Assembly: GCF_011058315.1 (NCBI RefSeq)
Contig: NZ_CP049298.1
Location: 2,914,001-2,978,000, forward strand
Direction of reading: 5' to 3'
From: Chryseobacterium sp. POL2
GTDB lineage: Bacteria; Bacteroidota; Bacteroidia; Flavobacteriales; Weeksellaceae
Length of the DNA: 64,000 nucleotides
Made by a program: the position numbers and the translations under genes. Under the pieces are notes generated by a model. The model saw only the letters and a list, made by a program, of their open reading frames with translations. It was not told the origin of the DNA and ran no database searches. Of this stretch, positions 45,029 through 53,918 are shown piece by piece; within the stretch, counting starts at the first letter, position 1, and each line of letters begins with the position of its first letter.

Positions 45029-45181
45029 ATGAATAGAGAATTATGGGTTATAGCATTAGCCTCATCATTTATTATTGGCTTTGCTATTTATTACGAAACA
45101 ATAATTTCTAGAACAAAGGATCCATCCTCCCGTAAGAATATGGGGAACAAATTGGTGGCGCGATCCGAAGGAAGAAACTGA
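45029..45181 (+). CDS. 50-aa ORF with one membrane helix, possibly truncated
   Basis: MNRELWVIALASSFIIGFAIYY... has a hydrophobic segment at about 5-22. The later part runs out of frame through the helicase remnant at 45105-45617, so only about the first 25 codons look protein-like. It may be the 5' part of a gene cut at a junction near 45100, or chance. Confidence 0.25.
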   Translation: MNRELWVIALASSFIIGFAIYYETIISRTKDPSSRKNMGNKLVARSEGRN

Positions 45182-45617
45182 TAAGCTAGTAAGTTTTATT
45201 GAAGAGAAAAGAAAACCTATTGTTGGTGACCTATACTCCGATTTGGATAGTAAAATCTACGCTTTCACTGATGATATAGAAATCTCAACGATTGAGATAA
45301 TCCCTGAAGAACTTAAATCTGAAGAAACTCAGGAGGAAATTGAAGAGCTTTTTGAAAACGAAGAAATTGAAATTAGCGAAGAGCCGCTTATCAAAGTAGA
45401 AATGGGTTCTGAAGTTAAAATAAAATACTTACGGGATAATTCCATCAAAAACGTTAAATTAGTTCCAAAAGCTGACGAATCACTTTCTCAATCGGATAAT
45501 CCTATGAGGGTATCTCCATTAAATCCATTAGGAAAAGCCATTTGGCATAAATCCAAAGGTGAGACATGTAAATTTGAGGATAGAGATTTTTTTGTAGAAA
45601 TTTTGGAAGTTATTTAA
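45105..45617 (+). pseudogene. C-terminal remnant of a large helicase-type protein
   Basis: The frame is open from 45105 with no ATG; a TTG at 45243 would start only inside it. It begins VRIWGTNWWRDPKEETDKLVSFIEEKRK, resembling the end of the C-terminal nuclease domain of DUF3320-type superfamily I helicases (RIWSTxWxxxPxxExxxL). An acidic linker follows. The last ~70 residues (EMGSEVKIKYLRDNS ... VSPLNPLGKAIWHKSKGETCKF) look like the GreA/GreB C-terminal fold. All helicase motifs are missing. Identification is by eye. Confidence 0.55.
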
Positions 45618-45636
45618 TGTAAATTCAAACGAATAA

Positions 45637-46908
45637 ATGAACTACATTGTTTTAGACACCAATATTTTCATTCATTTTAGAGATTTTGACCAAATTAATT
45701 GGTCTGAATTAGTTGGTAATAATCAAGATTATATCATTCTTATACCACCAACTGTTATTGATGAATTGGATAGACATAAATATAACAAGAATCAAAAAAT
45801 TTCAAAAAGAGCTAAGAGAATTCTTCCAAAAATTGAAGATTATACGAATACTCCGGATGATTCTCTTCAATTGAAATTACTGAACAGTAGACCAAAGGAT
45901 GAAACTTTCAATGCCAATCAGTTAAATCGAGGTGATCAAGACGATTGTATTTTGGCTTCAATAATCGAATTTAGACAAAGCATCACTGAAAATGATAATT
46001 TGATTTATTTTACTTATGATACAGGTCCAAGACTTAAAGCTAAGACCTTATCAATTAATTGTATGAAAATCAGCGAGCAATATTTATTACCACATGAACC
46101 TGATGAAAATGAAATCAAAAACAAAGAGTTGCTAAAAGAACTGAATACATTTAAAAATAAAGCGCCTAAAGTTGTTTTAGAATTTGTTGAAAGTAATGAT
46201 CTTCTTAAGCCAGAACAAAAGAAGCCAATTAAAAGCAAGGATGAGTTTGTTAAACATTTCATAGATGAAGTAAAGGAAGAATATCCTTATCTAGTAAAGA
46301 TAGACCATGAAGAAAATAACTTGAGTAATATCTTAAGAGCAGCGAGTTTTTATGGACTCTCTGATGATCAAATTAAAAGATATAATTCGGAACTAAACCT
46401 TTTCTTTGAGAAATTCAGTAAATATTATAATTCAGTTTATGAGAATCTATCCTATCTGAACGACTGCATAAAAATAAAACTATTGTTAAAAAATGAAGGA
46501 ACAGCCCCTGCAGAAGATATTGACTTGCAACTTCATTTCCCTGATGGATTTGAGTTACATAATATTAAGAAATTACCGAAAGTTTTAAAACAACCCGAAC
46601 CTCCTTATAAGCCTAAACACAGGTTTGACTTTCAAAATACCAGTAATTTTTTTCCATCATTCCCTCATGTCAATACTGTACCAGAAGTAAATGTGGATCT
46701 TAGTGCGGCGCAAATAAAAAAAACAAATAGTTATAATGTTGATTTTCATCTTCGAAGTTTAAAACACAATCAAACATATGAATTTGAAACACTTTATCTT
46801 AAATATGAAAATCGAGATTTGGCAGAAAATTTCAGAATTGATTACAAAATTATGATTGCTAATTACCCGAATATTATTAATAATAAGTTGAATGTTGTAG
46901 TGAAATAG
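45637..46908 (+). CDS. PIN-domain protein with long C-terminal region
   Basis: This 423-aa protein has an N-terminal PIN nuclease domain (about 1-150). Acidic residues occur in the expected places: YIVLDTNIFIHF (Asp7), IPPTVIDELDRHK (Glu/Asp near 43), RGDQDDCILASII (Asp) and YFTYDTGPRLKAK (Asp), so it is likely an active RNase. The remaining ~270 residues include a helical part and a beta-rich C-terminal domain (about 285-420, CIKIKLLLKNEGTAPAEDIDLQLHFPDG...), like an Ig-like domain. No antitoxin gene is adjacent. The role in the island is unknown but defence is plausible. Confidence 0.82.
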   Translation: MNYIVLDTNIFIHFRDFDQINWSELVGNNQDYIILIPPTVIDELDRHKYNKNQKISKRAKRILPKIEDYTNTPDDSLQLKLLNSRPKDETFNANQLNRGDQDDCILASIIEFRQSITENDNLIYFTYDTGPRLKAKTLSINCMKISEQYLLPHEPDENEIKNKELLKELNTFKNKAPKVVLEFVESNDLLKPEQKKPIKSKDEFVKHFIDEVKEEYPYLVKIDHEENNLSNILRAASFYGLSDDQIKRYNSELNLFFEKFSKYYNSVYENLSYLNDCIKIKLLLKNEGTAPAEDIDLQLHFPDGFELHNIKKLPKVLKQPEPPYKPKHRFDFQNTSNFFPSFPHVNTVPEVNVDLSAAQIKKTNSYNVDFHLRSLKHNQTYEFETLYLKYENRDLAENFRIDYKIMIANYPNIINNKLNVVVK

Positions 46909-46969
46909 AAATTTTACAGTTTTGAGACTAAAAGTCGCAGTCCATTTCCTAAATTTCACTCTTTTTCCC

Positions 46970-46977
46970 TATTTTTG
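46970..46977 (+). promoter_or_regulatory. -7 promoter element of the five-gene restriction operon
   Basis: TATTTTTG matches TAnnTTTG and lies 20 bp before the restriction-methylase ATG. A well-placed -33 box is not seen. Confidence 0.5.
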
Positions 46978-46997
46978 AAAGATTACGAAAAACTGAA

Positions 46998-49900
46998 ATG
47001 ACAACTCAACAATACATTGAATCAATTAACCAAAGATTCAAACTAGGAAATGCAACCGAACATACATTTAGAGGGGATTTAGCACAATTAATTGAGACGT
47101 TGGTTCCAGAAATTGTAGCGACCAACGAACCAAAACGCCAAAAGTGCGGAGCGCCTGATTATATTCTTACAAGAAAAGATATTCCTGTCGGATTTATTGA
47201 AGCAAAAGATATTGGCGACGGTGATTTAGATGGGAAAAAGAAAACTGGAAATAAAGAACAGTTCGACCGTTACAAAGCTTCTTTAGAAAATCTCATTTTC
47301 ACGGATTATATTAATTTTCATTTGTATAGAAATGGTGAATTTATCACCAAAATTTCTATTGCGGAAGTTGTTGGAAATCAGATAAAGCCAATTCCAGAAA
47401 ATTTTTCAAGTTTTGAAAATCTGCTCAAGGATTTTACGGTGTATGTTGGACAAACCATAAAAAGTCCTAAAAAGCTTGCCGAAATGATGGCAGGAAAAGC
47501 ACGATTATTAGCAGATATAATTTCAAATGCGTTGATAAGTGATGAAGAAAGCAGAAGTAATTCTACTTTGCACGACCAGATGGAGGCATTTAAGGAAATC
47601 TTGATTCACGATATTACACCCAAAGGATTTGCGGATGTTTATGCACAAACAATTGCTTACGGAATGTTTGCTGCAAGACTGCATGACGCTTCTTTAACAA
47701 CTTTTAGCCGTCAGGAAGCTGCTGAACTAATTCCCAAATCAAATCCTTTTTTGCGAAAACTTTTCGGATACATTGCTGGTCCCGATTTGGACGACAGAAT
47801 TAGGTGGATTGTAGATAGTTTGGTAGATATATTCTTGGCTTGTAATGTTGAAGATATTCTAAAAGACTACGGAAAATCAACAAAAATGGAAAATCCAATT
47901 ATCCATTTTTACGAAACGTTCTTAAGTGAGTATGACCCGAAGTTAAGGAAATCAAGAGGTGTTTGGTATACTCCTGCTCCAGTGGTTAATTTTATTGTGA
48001 GAGCTGTTGATGACATTTTGAAATCTGAATTTGGATTACCTCAAGGTTTAGCAGATACAAGTAAAACAAAAGTCACGCTCGATACTCAAAATTTCAATAA
48101 AAAGAAACAGAAATACGACACAGTTGAACATGAAGTTCACAAGGTTCAGATTCTCGACCCAGCAACAGGAACAGGAACTTTTTTAGCAGAAGTAATTCAA
48201 CATGTTCACCAAAAATTTGTTGGACAACAGGGAATTTGGAGCAATTATGTTGAAAAACAACTCATTCCTCGATTAAATGGTTTCGAATTATTGATGGCGA
48301 GTTATGCTATGGCGCATCTACAATTGGATTTACTGTTAAAAGACACAGGCTATAAAGCAACTACTGATGAACGATTGAGAGTTTACTTGACCAATAGTTT
48401 AGAAGAAAGCCATCCCGATACCAATACCCTTTTTGCAGGTTGGTTAAGTGCCGAAGCAAACGAAGCAAATCGAATTAAGCGTGACGCACCAGTAATGGTA
48501 ATTATTGGTAATCCACCATATTCTGGAGAATCTGCCAATAAAGGGGAATGGATTATGAAACTGATGGAGGACTACAAAAAAGAACCAGGAGGCAAAGAAA
48601 AACTGAAGGAAAGAAATTCCAAATTCATCAATGATGATTATGTCAAGTTTATTCGATACGGACAGCATTTCATCGAAAAGAACGGAAGTGGAATTTTAGC
48701 ATTTATTAATCCGCATGGTTTTCTAGATAATCCAACTTTTAGAGGAATGAGGTGGAATCTTCTGAAAACCTATGATAAAATATACACCATTGATTTACAC
48801 GGTAATGCGAAGAAAAAAGAAACTTCTCCTGATGGAAGCGTAGATATGAATGTGTTTGACATTGAACAGGGAGTTTCCATCAACTTTTTTATAAAGACAG
48901 GAAGGAAAGAGCGAAATGAATTGGGGCAAATATTTCATGCTGATTTATACGGAAAGAGAGATGTGAAATATGATTTTCTGATGGACAACAATTTGAAGTC
49001 CGTTCTTTTTAATTCTGTCATTCCTTTGGCAAATAGTTATGTTTTTAAACAAATAGACGAAACTCCTTTTAAGAAATACGATGCAGGAATAAACCCAACC
49101 GAATTGTTTAAGATTAATGTGATGGGTTTTCAAACGCATAGAGACCATTTTGCTATTGATTTCGACAAGCAGAACATAAAAAAGAGAGCATTGGATTTAA
49201 GAAACCAAAGCCTTACGAATGATGAAATTTGCACTAAATATTCAATTAAGGATAATCGGGATTGGAAATTAGAAAAAGCCCGAAAAGAGATTCAATCAGA
49301 TCATAATTGGGCGGATAAAATAATTAATTGTGGATACAGACCATTTGATAATCGTCCATGCTACTTTAGTTATGTTACAATGGATTATCCTCGTAAAGAA
49401 CTTTTAAACAACTTTCTAAATCAAGAAAATCTATTAATCGGCATTGGAAGACAAGGACTTGCAGTGGGTAATATAGAATGGTGTTTAGCAACCGTATCTA
49501 GAAATCCAACTGATGCAAATATGTTTAGACGAGGTGGCGTTAATTTATTTCCACTATACTTATACCCTGAAACAAAAGGACAGATTTCCGACGAAACTTC
49601 AGAAAGAGTTCCCAATCTAAACATGGAAATTATTAATAAAATTGCAAATAGTCTTGGATTATACTTCGCACCGGAACGACCAAATTATTCTGAACAAACA
49701 GAAGAGACCAATCAATTTTATCCTGAAGATATTCTAGATTACATTTATGCTGTTCTTCATTCGCCGTCATACCGCGAGAAGTACAAAGAATTTTTGAATA
49801 TTGATTTTCCGAGAATTCCATATCCAACCGATAAGAAATCTTTTTGGATATTAGTAGAATTAGGAAAACAGATAAGGGAAATTCATCTGCTCGAAAGTCC

Positions 49901-50201
49901 AAATGTAGAGCAATTTATTACACAATATCCCATAGATGGAGATAATGTTGTTGAAAAATCTATGTATAAAAACGGAAATGTTTATATCAACGCAAATCAA
50001 TATTTCGCCAACGTTCCCGAAATTGCTTGGAATTTTTACATAGGAGGTTATCAACCCGCACAAAAATGGCTGAAAGACCGAAAAGGAAGAGCCTTAGATT
50101 TTGAAGACATACTGCATTATCAAAAAATTATTGTGGCTTTGACGGATACGGATAGGTTGATGATGGAGGTGGATAATGTAGTTGAAGGTTTTCTTAATTA
50201 A
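46998..50201 (+). CDS. single-chain restriction-modification enzyme (type IIG/ISP-like)
   Basis: This 1067-aa protein carries nuclease and methylase together. The N-terminal PD-(D/E)xK site is GAPDYILTRKDIPVGFIEAKD (Asp54, Glu68, Lys70). An amino-methyltransferase domain has SAM motif I LDPATGTGTFLAEV (about 386) and motif IV IIGNPPYSGES (about 504), so it should methylate adenine N6. The C-terminal ~350 residues match the target-recognition region of the LlaBIII (type ISP) group. A helicase domain typical of type ISP is not seen between nuclease and methylase. It is the first gene of a five-gene operon. Confidence 0.88.
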   Translation: MTTQQYIESINQRFKLGNATEHTFRGDLAQLIETLVPEIVATNEPKRQKCGAPDYILTRKDIPVGFIEAKDIGDGDLDGKKKTGNKEQFDRYKASLENLIFTDYINFHLYRNGEFITKISIAEVVGNQIKPIPENFSSFENLLKDFTVYVGQTIKSPKKLAEMMAGKARLLADIISNALISDEESRSNSTLHDQMEAFKEILIHDITPKGFADVYAQTIAYGMFAARLHDASLTTFSRQEAAELIPKSNPFLRKLFGYIAGPDLDDRIRWIVDSLVDIFLACNVEDILKDYGKSTKMENPIIHFYETFLSEYDPKLRKSRGVWYTPAPVVNFIVRAVDDILKSEFGLPQGLADTSKTKVTLDTQNFNKKKQKYDTVEHEVHKVQILDPATGTGTFLAEVIQHVHQKFVGQQGIWSNYVEKQLIPRLNGFELLMASYAMAHLQLDLLLKDTGYKATTDERLRVYLTNSLEESHPDTNTLFAGWLSAEANEANRIKRDAPVMVIIGNPPYSGESANKGEWIMKLMEDYKKEPGGKEKLKERNSKFINDDYVKFIRYGQHFIEKNGSGILAFINPHGFLDNPTFRGMRWNLLKTYDKIYTIDLHGNAKKKETSPDGSVDMNVFDIEQGVSINFFIKTGRKERNELGQIFHADLYGKRDVKYDFLMDNNLKSVLFNSVIPLANSYVFKQIDETPFKKYDAGINPTELFKINVMGFQTHRDHFAIDFDKQNIKKRALDLRNQSLTNDEICTKYSIKDNRDWKLEKARKEIQSDHNWADKIINCGYRPFDNRPCYFSYVTMDYPRKELLNNFLNQENLLIGIGRQGLAVGNIEWCLATVSRNPTDANMFRRGGVNLFPLYLYPETKGQISDETSERVPNLNMEIINKIANSLGLYFAPERPNYSEQTEETNQFYPEDILDYIYAVLHSPSYREKYKEFLNIDFPRIPYPTDKKSFWILVELGKQIREIHLLESPNVEQFITQYPIDGDNVVEKSMYKNGNVYINANQYFANVPEIAWNFYIGGYQPAQKWLKDRKGRALDFEDILHYQKIIVALTDTDRLMMEVDNVVEGFLN

Positions 50202-50218
50202 AAGTTTTTACCAGAAAA

Positions 50219-51277
50219 ATGATTACGAATCGACCGGAATTCCTAATTAGGAACTTGCCTCACTATAAAAATTTCCCAAAAAGGAAAAGCCTTAAAGTAG
50301 ATTTAAGTAATCTTCCTTTACTGTTGAATCTTGACTTTAATTATTTGGATGGTATTCAGCCAATTACAAAATCAAGAATAAATTATTTGTTAAGTCACAA
50401 CGTTCCTCCGATTATTCATGCAAATCCAAGTGAAACTGAACTTGAATATTATGAAAGTATGGGAGTAAAGGAATTTCAATGCGTCAAAATCGTTCTAAAT
50501 TTTTATGTAATAAAAGACATTGATGAAAATACGATTGAAGGGATTCCTTATAATGTGTCACTAATGCCAATGCTTAAAAGAGGTAAAATTGATACGTTTT
50601 CGATTGAAAATTTTAAAATTTTTGATTTGCAAAAAGTCAATGAAAACTCAAATTTGGTATATACCGAATTCAATCCATTTCAAAAGTGGAATCAAGGAAT
50701 GGGCATGAGCTATGAGATCTTTGCAGAAATAGGATATAACAACTTTATTGATTCATTAGGCTTCAATTGGGGGATGTTCTTTTTGTCACCAATTTTCGAT
50801 AAAAGAGACGTTCAATTACCAGAAAATGAAGATTACACTAATGAAATGAACGCAAAGTTTAGAAGATATAAAACCAATTTATATTTCAAAAACTTCAAAA
50901 ATTCAGTTCCACGGAGAGTATTTGGTTGTGGATCTCCAATAGAATTATTTTTATTACAAGGTTTACATGTTAAAAATCTTACACCAAATATGCAAACAAG
51001 TATTTTTAAAACGGGTGAAATAGTTTCAAATTATTTTGATATGCAAAGAGATGAACTTTGGTTAGGTCAAGAGCGACTGATTACCGAGGTAGATCTGTAT
51101 TTTCCTGAAAAAAAACTCGCAATTTTTTGTGATGGCAAAGAATTTCATGATGCTGAAAAGGATCGAAGAATTGTTAAAGAATTGGAGCAACTTGGCATTC
51201 AGAGTCTAAGATTTAGCGGAAAACAAATCACCGAAAATTTGGAAGCGGTTTTAAATTCTATTGAAAGACAATATTGA
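50219..51277 (+). CDS. Vsr/DUF559-fold nuclease-like protein
   Basis: This 352-aa protein has a C-terminal ~120-residue domain in which SPIELFLLQGL (Glu near 240), then ITEVDLYFPEKKLAIFCDGKEFHD (Asp near 292, Lys-Asp core) and LEQLGIQSLRFSGKQI follow the order of DUF559/very-short-patch-repair nucleases. The first ~230 residues are unknown and mostly alpha/beta. It starts 17 bp after the methylase gene. It could be an extra nuclease of the R-M system. Confidence 0.7.
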   Translation: MITNRPEFLIRNLPHYKNFPKRKSLKVDLSNLPLLLNLDFNYLDGIQPITKSRINYLLSHNVPPIIHANPSETELEYYESMGVKEFQCVKIVLNFYVIKDIDENTIEGIPYNVSLMPMLKRGKIDTFSIENFKIFDLQKVNENSNLVYTEFNPFQKWNQGMGMSYEIFAEIGYNNFIDSLGFNWGMFFLSPIFDKRDVQLPENEDYTNEMNAKFRRYKTNLYFKNFKNSVPRRVFGCGSPIELFLLQGLHVKNLTPNMQTSIFKTGEIVSNYFDMQRDELWLGQERLITEVDLYFPEKKLAIFCDGKEFHDAEKDRRIVKELEQLGIQSLRFSGKQITENLEAVLNSIERQY

Positions 51278-51295
51278 CATTGATTAAATAATTAA

Positions 51296-53887
51296 ATGAT
51301 GGACACAAAAGAAGTAGGTAAATACAGAGATTTTCTATTATTTCTAATTTTCGTAATTGTTTTGACGGCACTTACTCCCTTAATTGAGAAGTTTTTCTTA
51401 GAGCATTTAGTTCATAATACTATGGATCAAGTGAAATCTACTTTTTTTCTTGATTTTATCTTAATCGTTGCGGTGATAATTTATAGTGCTCTACAGATGA
51501 ATTTTTGTAATTCTGTAAAGCCAAAAGCCACAATGACTTTTGTTTTACTGCTTTTGACTGGTTTGTATACTTATGAAAGAGCGTTTAATGATTTTTTTAC
51601 TTTTATAACCTTCAGATTAAGTAGCAGTATTGCGTATCTTGATACAATTTTTTTAGTTTTAATGTTTCATTTGGGAGGTTATCTAAAATTTTTGCAGACT
51701 AAGAAAACTATACAAAAACATAATCAACTATTTGAAGATGCTCCAATTTCTGATCCTGTAGATGATAAGTTAGACGGATTGTTTGATCTGGCATCTAAAA
51801 AAATAGCAAAGATTATCTCTAAAAATAGTTTTGAGACATCATTTACAATAGGCTTAAATGGAGAATGGGGAGATGGTAAAACTTCAGTCCTCAATTTTGT
51901 AAAAAATAATTTAGAGGGAGAAAATACAATTGTTTTTGACTTTAATCCATGGATGGGATATGACAAAAAAGTTTTAATAAAAGATTTTTTTAATTCCTTT
52001 TCGGATGCATTGGGTAGAGATTTATCTGATGATTTTTCAATCTATTCGGAAGAATTATTAGATAATGGGAACAGTTTGACTTTTTACCGTTTCTTTCGTA
52101 ATATTTTCTATAGAAAGCAGAGTATACAAACTATTTTTGAAAAACTAAATGAAAAAATAGGTCTTGTAAATAAAAAAATTATTGTTTTTATAGATGATGT
52201 AGACCGATTGGATAAAGAGGAAATCTTTGAACTTTTAAAGTTGATTAGAAAAACCGCAAATTTTAAAAATACATTCTTCGTACTGGCATATGACCGTAAT
52301 TACGTAAATGAAAGTATTAAAGGTCAGAGTGCGGAGTCCACAATAAAATATCTTGATAAAATTATTAATGTAGAAATAAATTTACCATATTTTGAGAAAA
52401 ATATATTAAAAGATTATTTTCAAGAAAGTTTGCGTGAGGTTTTGCCTGCAAACGTTTCTTTTAAAATAGATAATTTCTTGAGAAGTTACGATCAAGATCC
52501 TACAATCTGGGATTTAGGATTTAGAGAAAATGACCTCTTTTTATTTTGGCTCAATAATTTTAGAGAAATAAAGAAAGTAATTAATTCCATTATTGTAAAC
52601 TATGAAGGAATATATTTAAATCTAAATTTCTTAGATGTAGTTCACCTGGAAATTCTAAGATTAAAGCATCCTTATCTTTATAGACTTTTATTTACAAAGA
52701 AAGACGAACTCTTTAAAGAAGACACCAATACCGGAGTCTATTATTTTAGGCCGATAGATGAAACCAAAGCAGCGGCTAAACAATTTGCAAAATTTTTAGA
52801 GAGAAATAATAAATCGGGAATGGATAGTTCCGAAAAAGAAATTACAGTATTAGATTACTACTTGTCTGAATATGTTGAAATAAATTGTATCGACGATATT
52901 GAAAAGGAAAAGATTAATGATTTAATTCATCGCCTTTTTCCTAGATATGAAAATAATTCATTTAGTTATGATGTTGATAGCAAAATTTTGGAAGGAGAAC
53001 TGTCTGTGAGATATGCCACCAAATTCGAAAGATATTTTTCTCAAACGATTTTCAGGAATAATATTGATGAAAAAACCTTTTTGGATTTTATTGAAGGAGA
53101 TTCTATGCAAATAGATTCTCAAATCCATAAATGGATTGAAGAGAAAAAAATCAAAGATTTATCAACAAGACTTAACAAGATTACTCATTTCAAAAATGGA
53201 AAAGCATATGAAAACACAATAAAAGCCTCGTTGGAGATTTTGGGCAAAGACGTTAAAGGTAATCTGATTGATTTTCAGAAACTTTCCTATAAATTGATGG
53301 AATGGGAGGATGTTGCTAAATTTTACAGCAATGTTACTGATGGGAAGAACTTCTTAATATCAGTATTTGAAGAAGATTCAGGAAATATTCAAAGTAAGGC
53401 CAACCTTCTTCATGATCTCAAATTAAAAAATAGAAGAAGGGGAGAAACAATGAACAAATTCCCTCTCACAGAGGAGGAGATTTACGGAATTCAGAAAGGC
53501 TATCTTTTGAAATTTATAGGAGAAGAAACTGAATTTACCGAAGGGTTTTGGAATTTGTATTTCAAAAATGTAAAACAAAAAGATGATGGCGAAAAATATG
53601 TTGATGCTGATATTAATGAAAAAGTAAAGTCAATATTAAATTCTTGTAATTCAAAAGAAAATTTTTTACTAAGTCTGATAAATAATGTTGGATACTACGA
53701 AACCTCGATAAAGAAAGAGGGGATTAAGTTGCTATTTGGCAAATCTGAAGATTTTGAAGATTTTTTCTTTAGAGAAATTTGTTCTGATATAGTAGAAGAG
53801 TTCGCCGATTTTTATGAAAAAGTTAAAGGGAATAGTTGGAATTCTGTAGATTTTCAGTTTTCACATATTAAATTACCTCATGATTAA
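51296..53887 (+). CDS. membrane-anchored KAP-family P-loop NTPase
   Basis: This 863-aa protein has three to four hydrophobic helices in the first ~135 residues, then a KAP NTPase domain (about 145-420). The domain has Walker A GLNGEWGDGKTS (about 188), FDFNPWMGYDKK, and Walker B KIIVFIDDVDRLDKEEIFELLKLIR. KAP proteins occur in phage-exclusion loci and host signalling. The remaining ~440 residues are helical and unassigned. It starts 18 bp after the nuclease gene and ends 31 bp before mcrB. Its place inside an R-M/McrBC operon is unusual. Confidence 0.85.
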   Translation: MMDTKEVGKYRDFLLFLIFVIVLTALTPLIEKFFLEHLVHNTMDQVKSTFFLDFILIVAVIIYSALQMNFCNSVKPKATMTFVLLLLTGLYTYERAFNDFFTFITFRLSSSIAYLDTIFLVLMFHLGGYLKFLQTKKTIQKHNQLFEDAPISDPVDDKLDGLFDLASKKIAKIISKNSFETSFTIGLNGEWGDGKTSVLNFVKNNLEGENTIVFDFNPWMGYDKKVLIKDFFNSFSDALGRDLSDDFSIYSEELLDNGNSLTFYRFFRNIFYRKQSIQTIFEKLNEKIGLVNKKIIVFIDDVDRLDKEEIFELLKLIRKTANFKNTFFVLAYDRNYVNESIKGQSAESTIKYLDKIINVEINLPYFEKNILKDYFQESLREVLPANVSFKIDNFLRSYDQDPTIWDLGFRENDLFLFWLNNFREIKKVINSIIVNYEGIYLNLNFLDVVHLEILRLKHPYLYRLLFTKKDELFKEDTNTGVYYFRPIDETKAAAKQFAKFLERNNKSGMDSSEKEITVLDYYLSEYVEINCIDDIEKEKINDLIHRLFPRYENNSFSYDVDSKILEGELSVRYATKFERYFSQTIFRNNIDEKTFLDFIEGDSMQIDSQIHKWIEEKKIKDLSTRLNKITHFKNGKAYENTIKASLEILGKDVKGNLIDFQKLSYKLMEWEDVAKFYSNVTDGKNFLISVFEEDSGNIQSKANLLHDLKLKNRRRGETMNKFPLTEEEIYGIQKGYLLKFIGEETEFTEGFWNLYFKNVKQKDDGEKYVDADINEKVKSILNSCNSKENFLLSLINNVGYYETSIKKEGIKLLFGKSEDFEDFFFREICSDIVEEFADFYEKVKGNSWNSVDFQFSHIKLPHD

Positions 53888-53918
53888 TATAATTTGAATA
53901 AATTTAGAAAAATAAACT

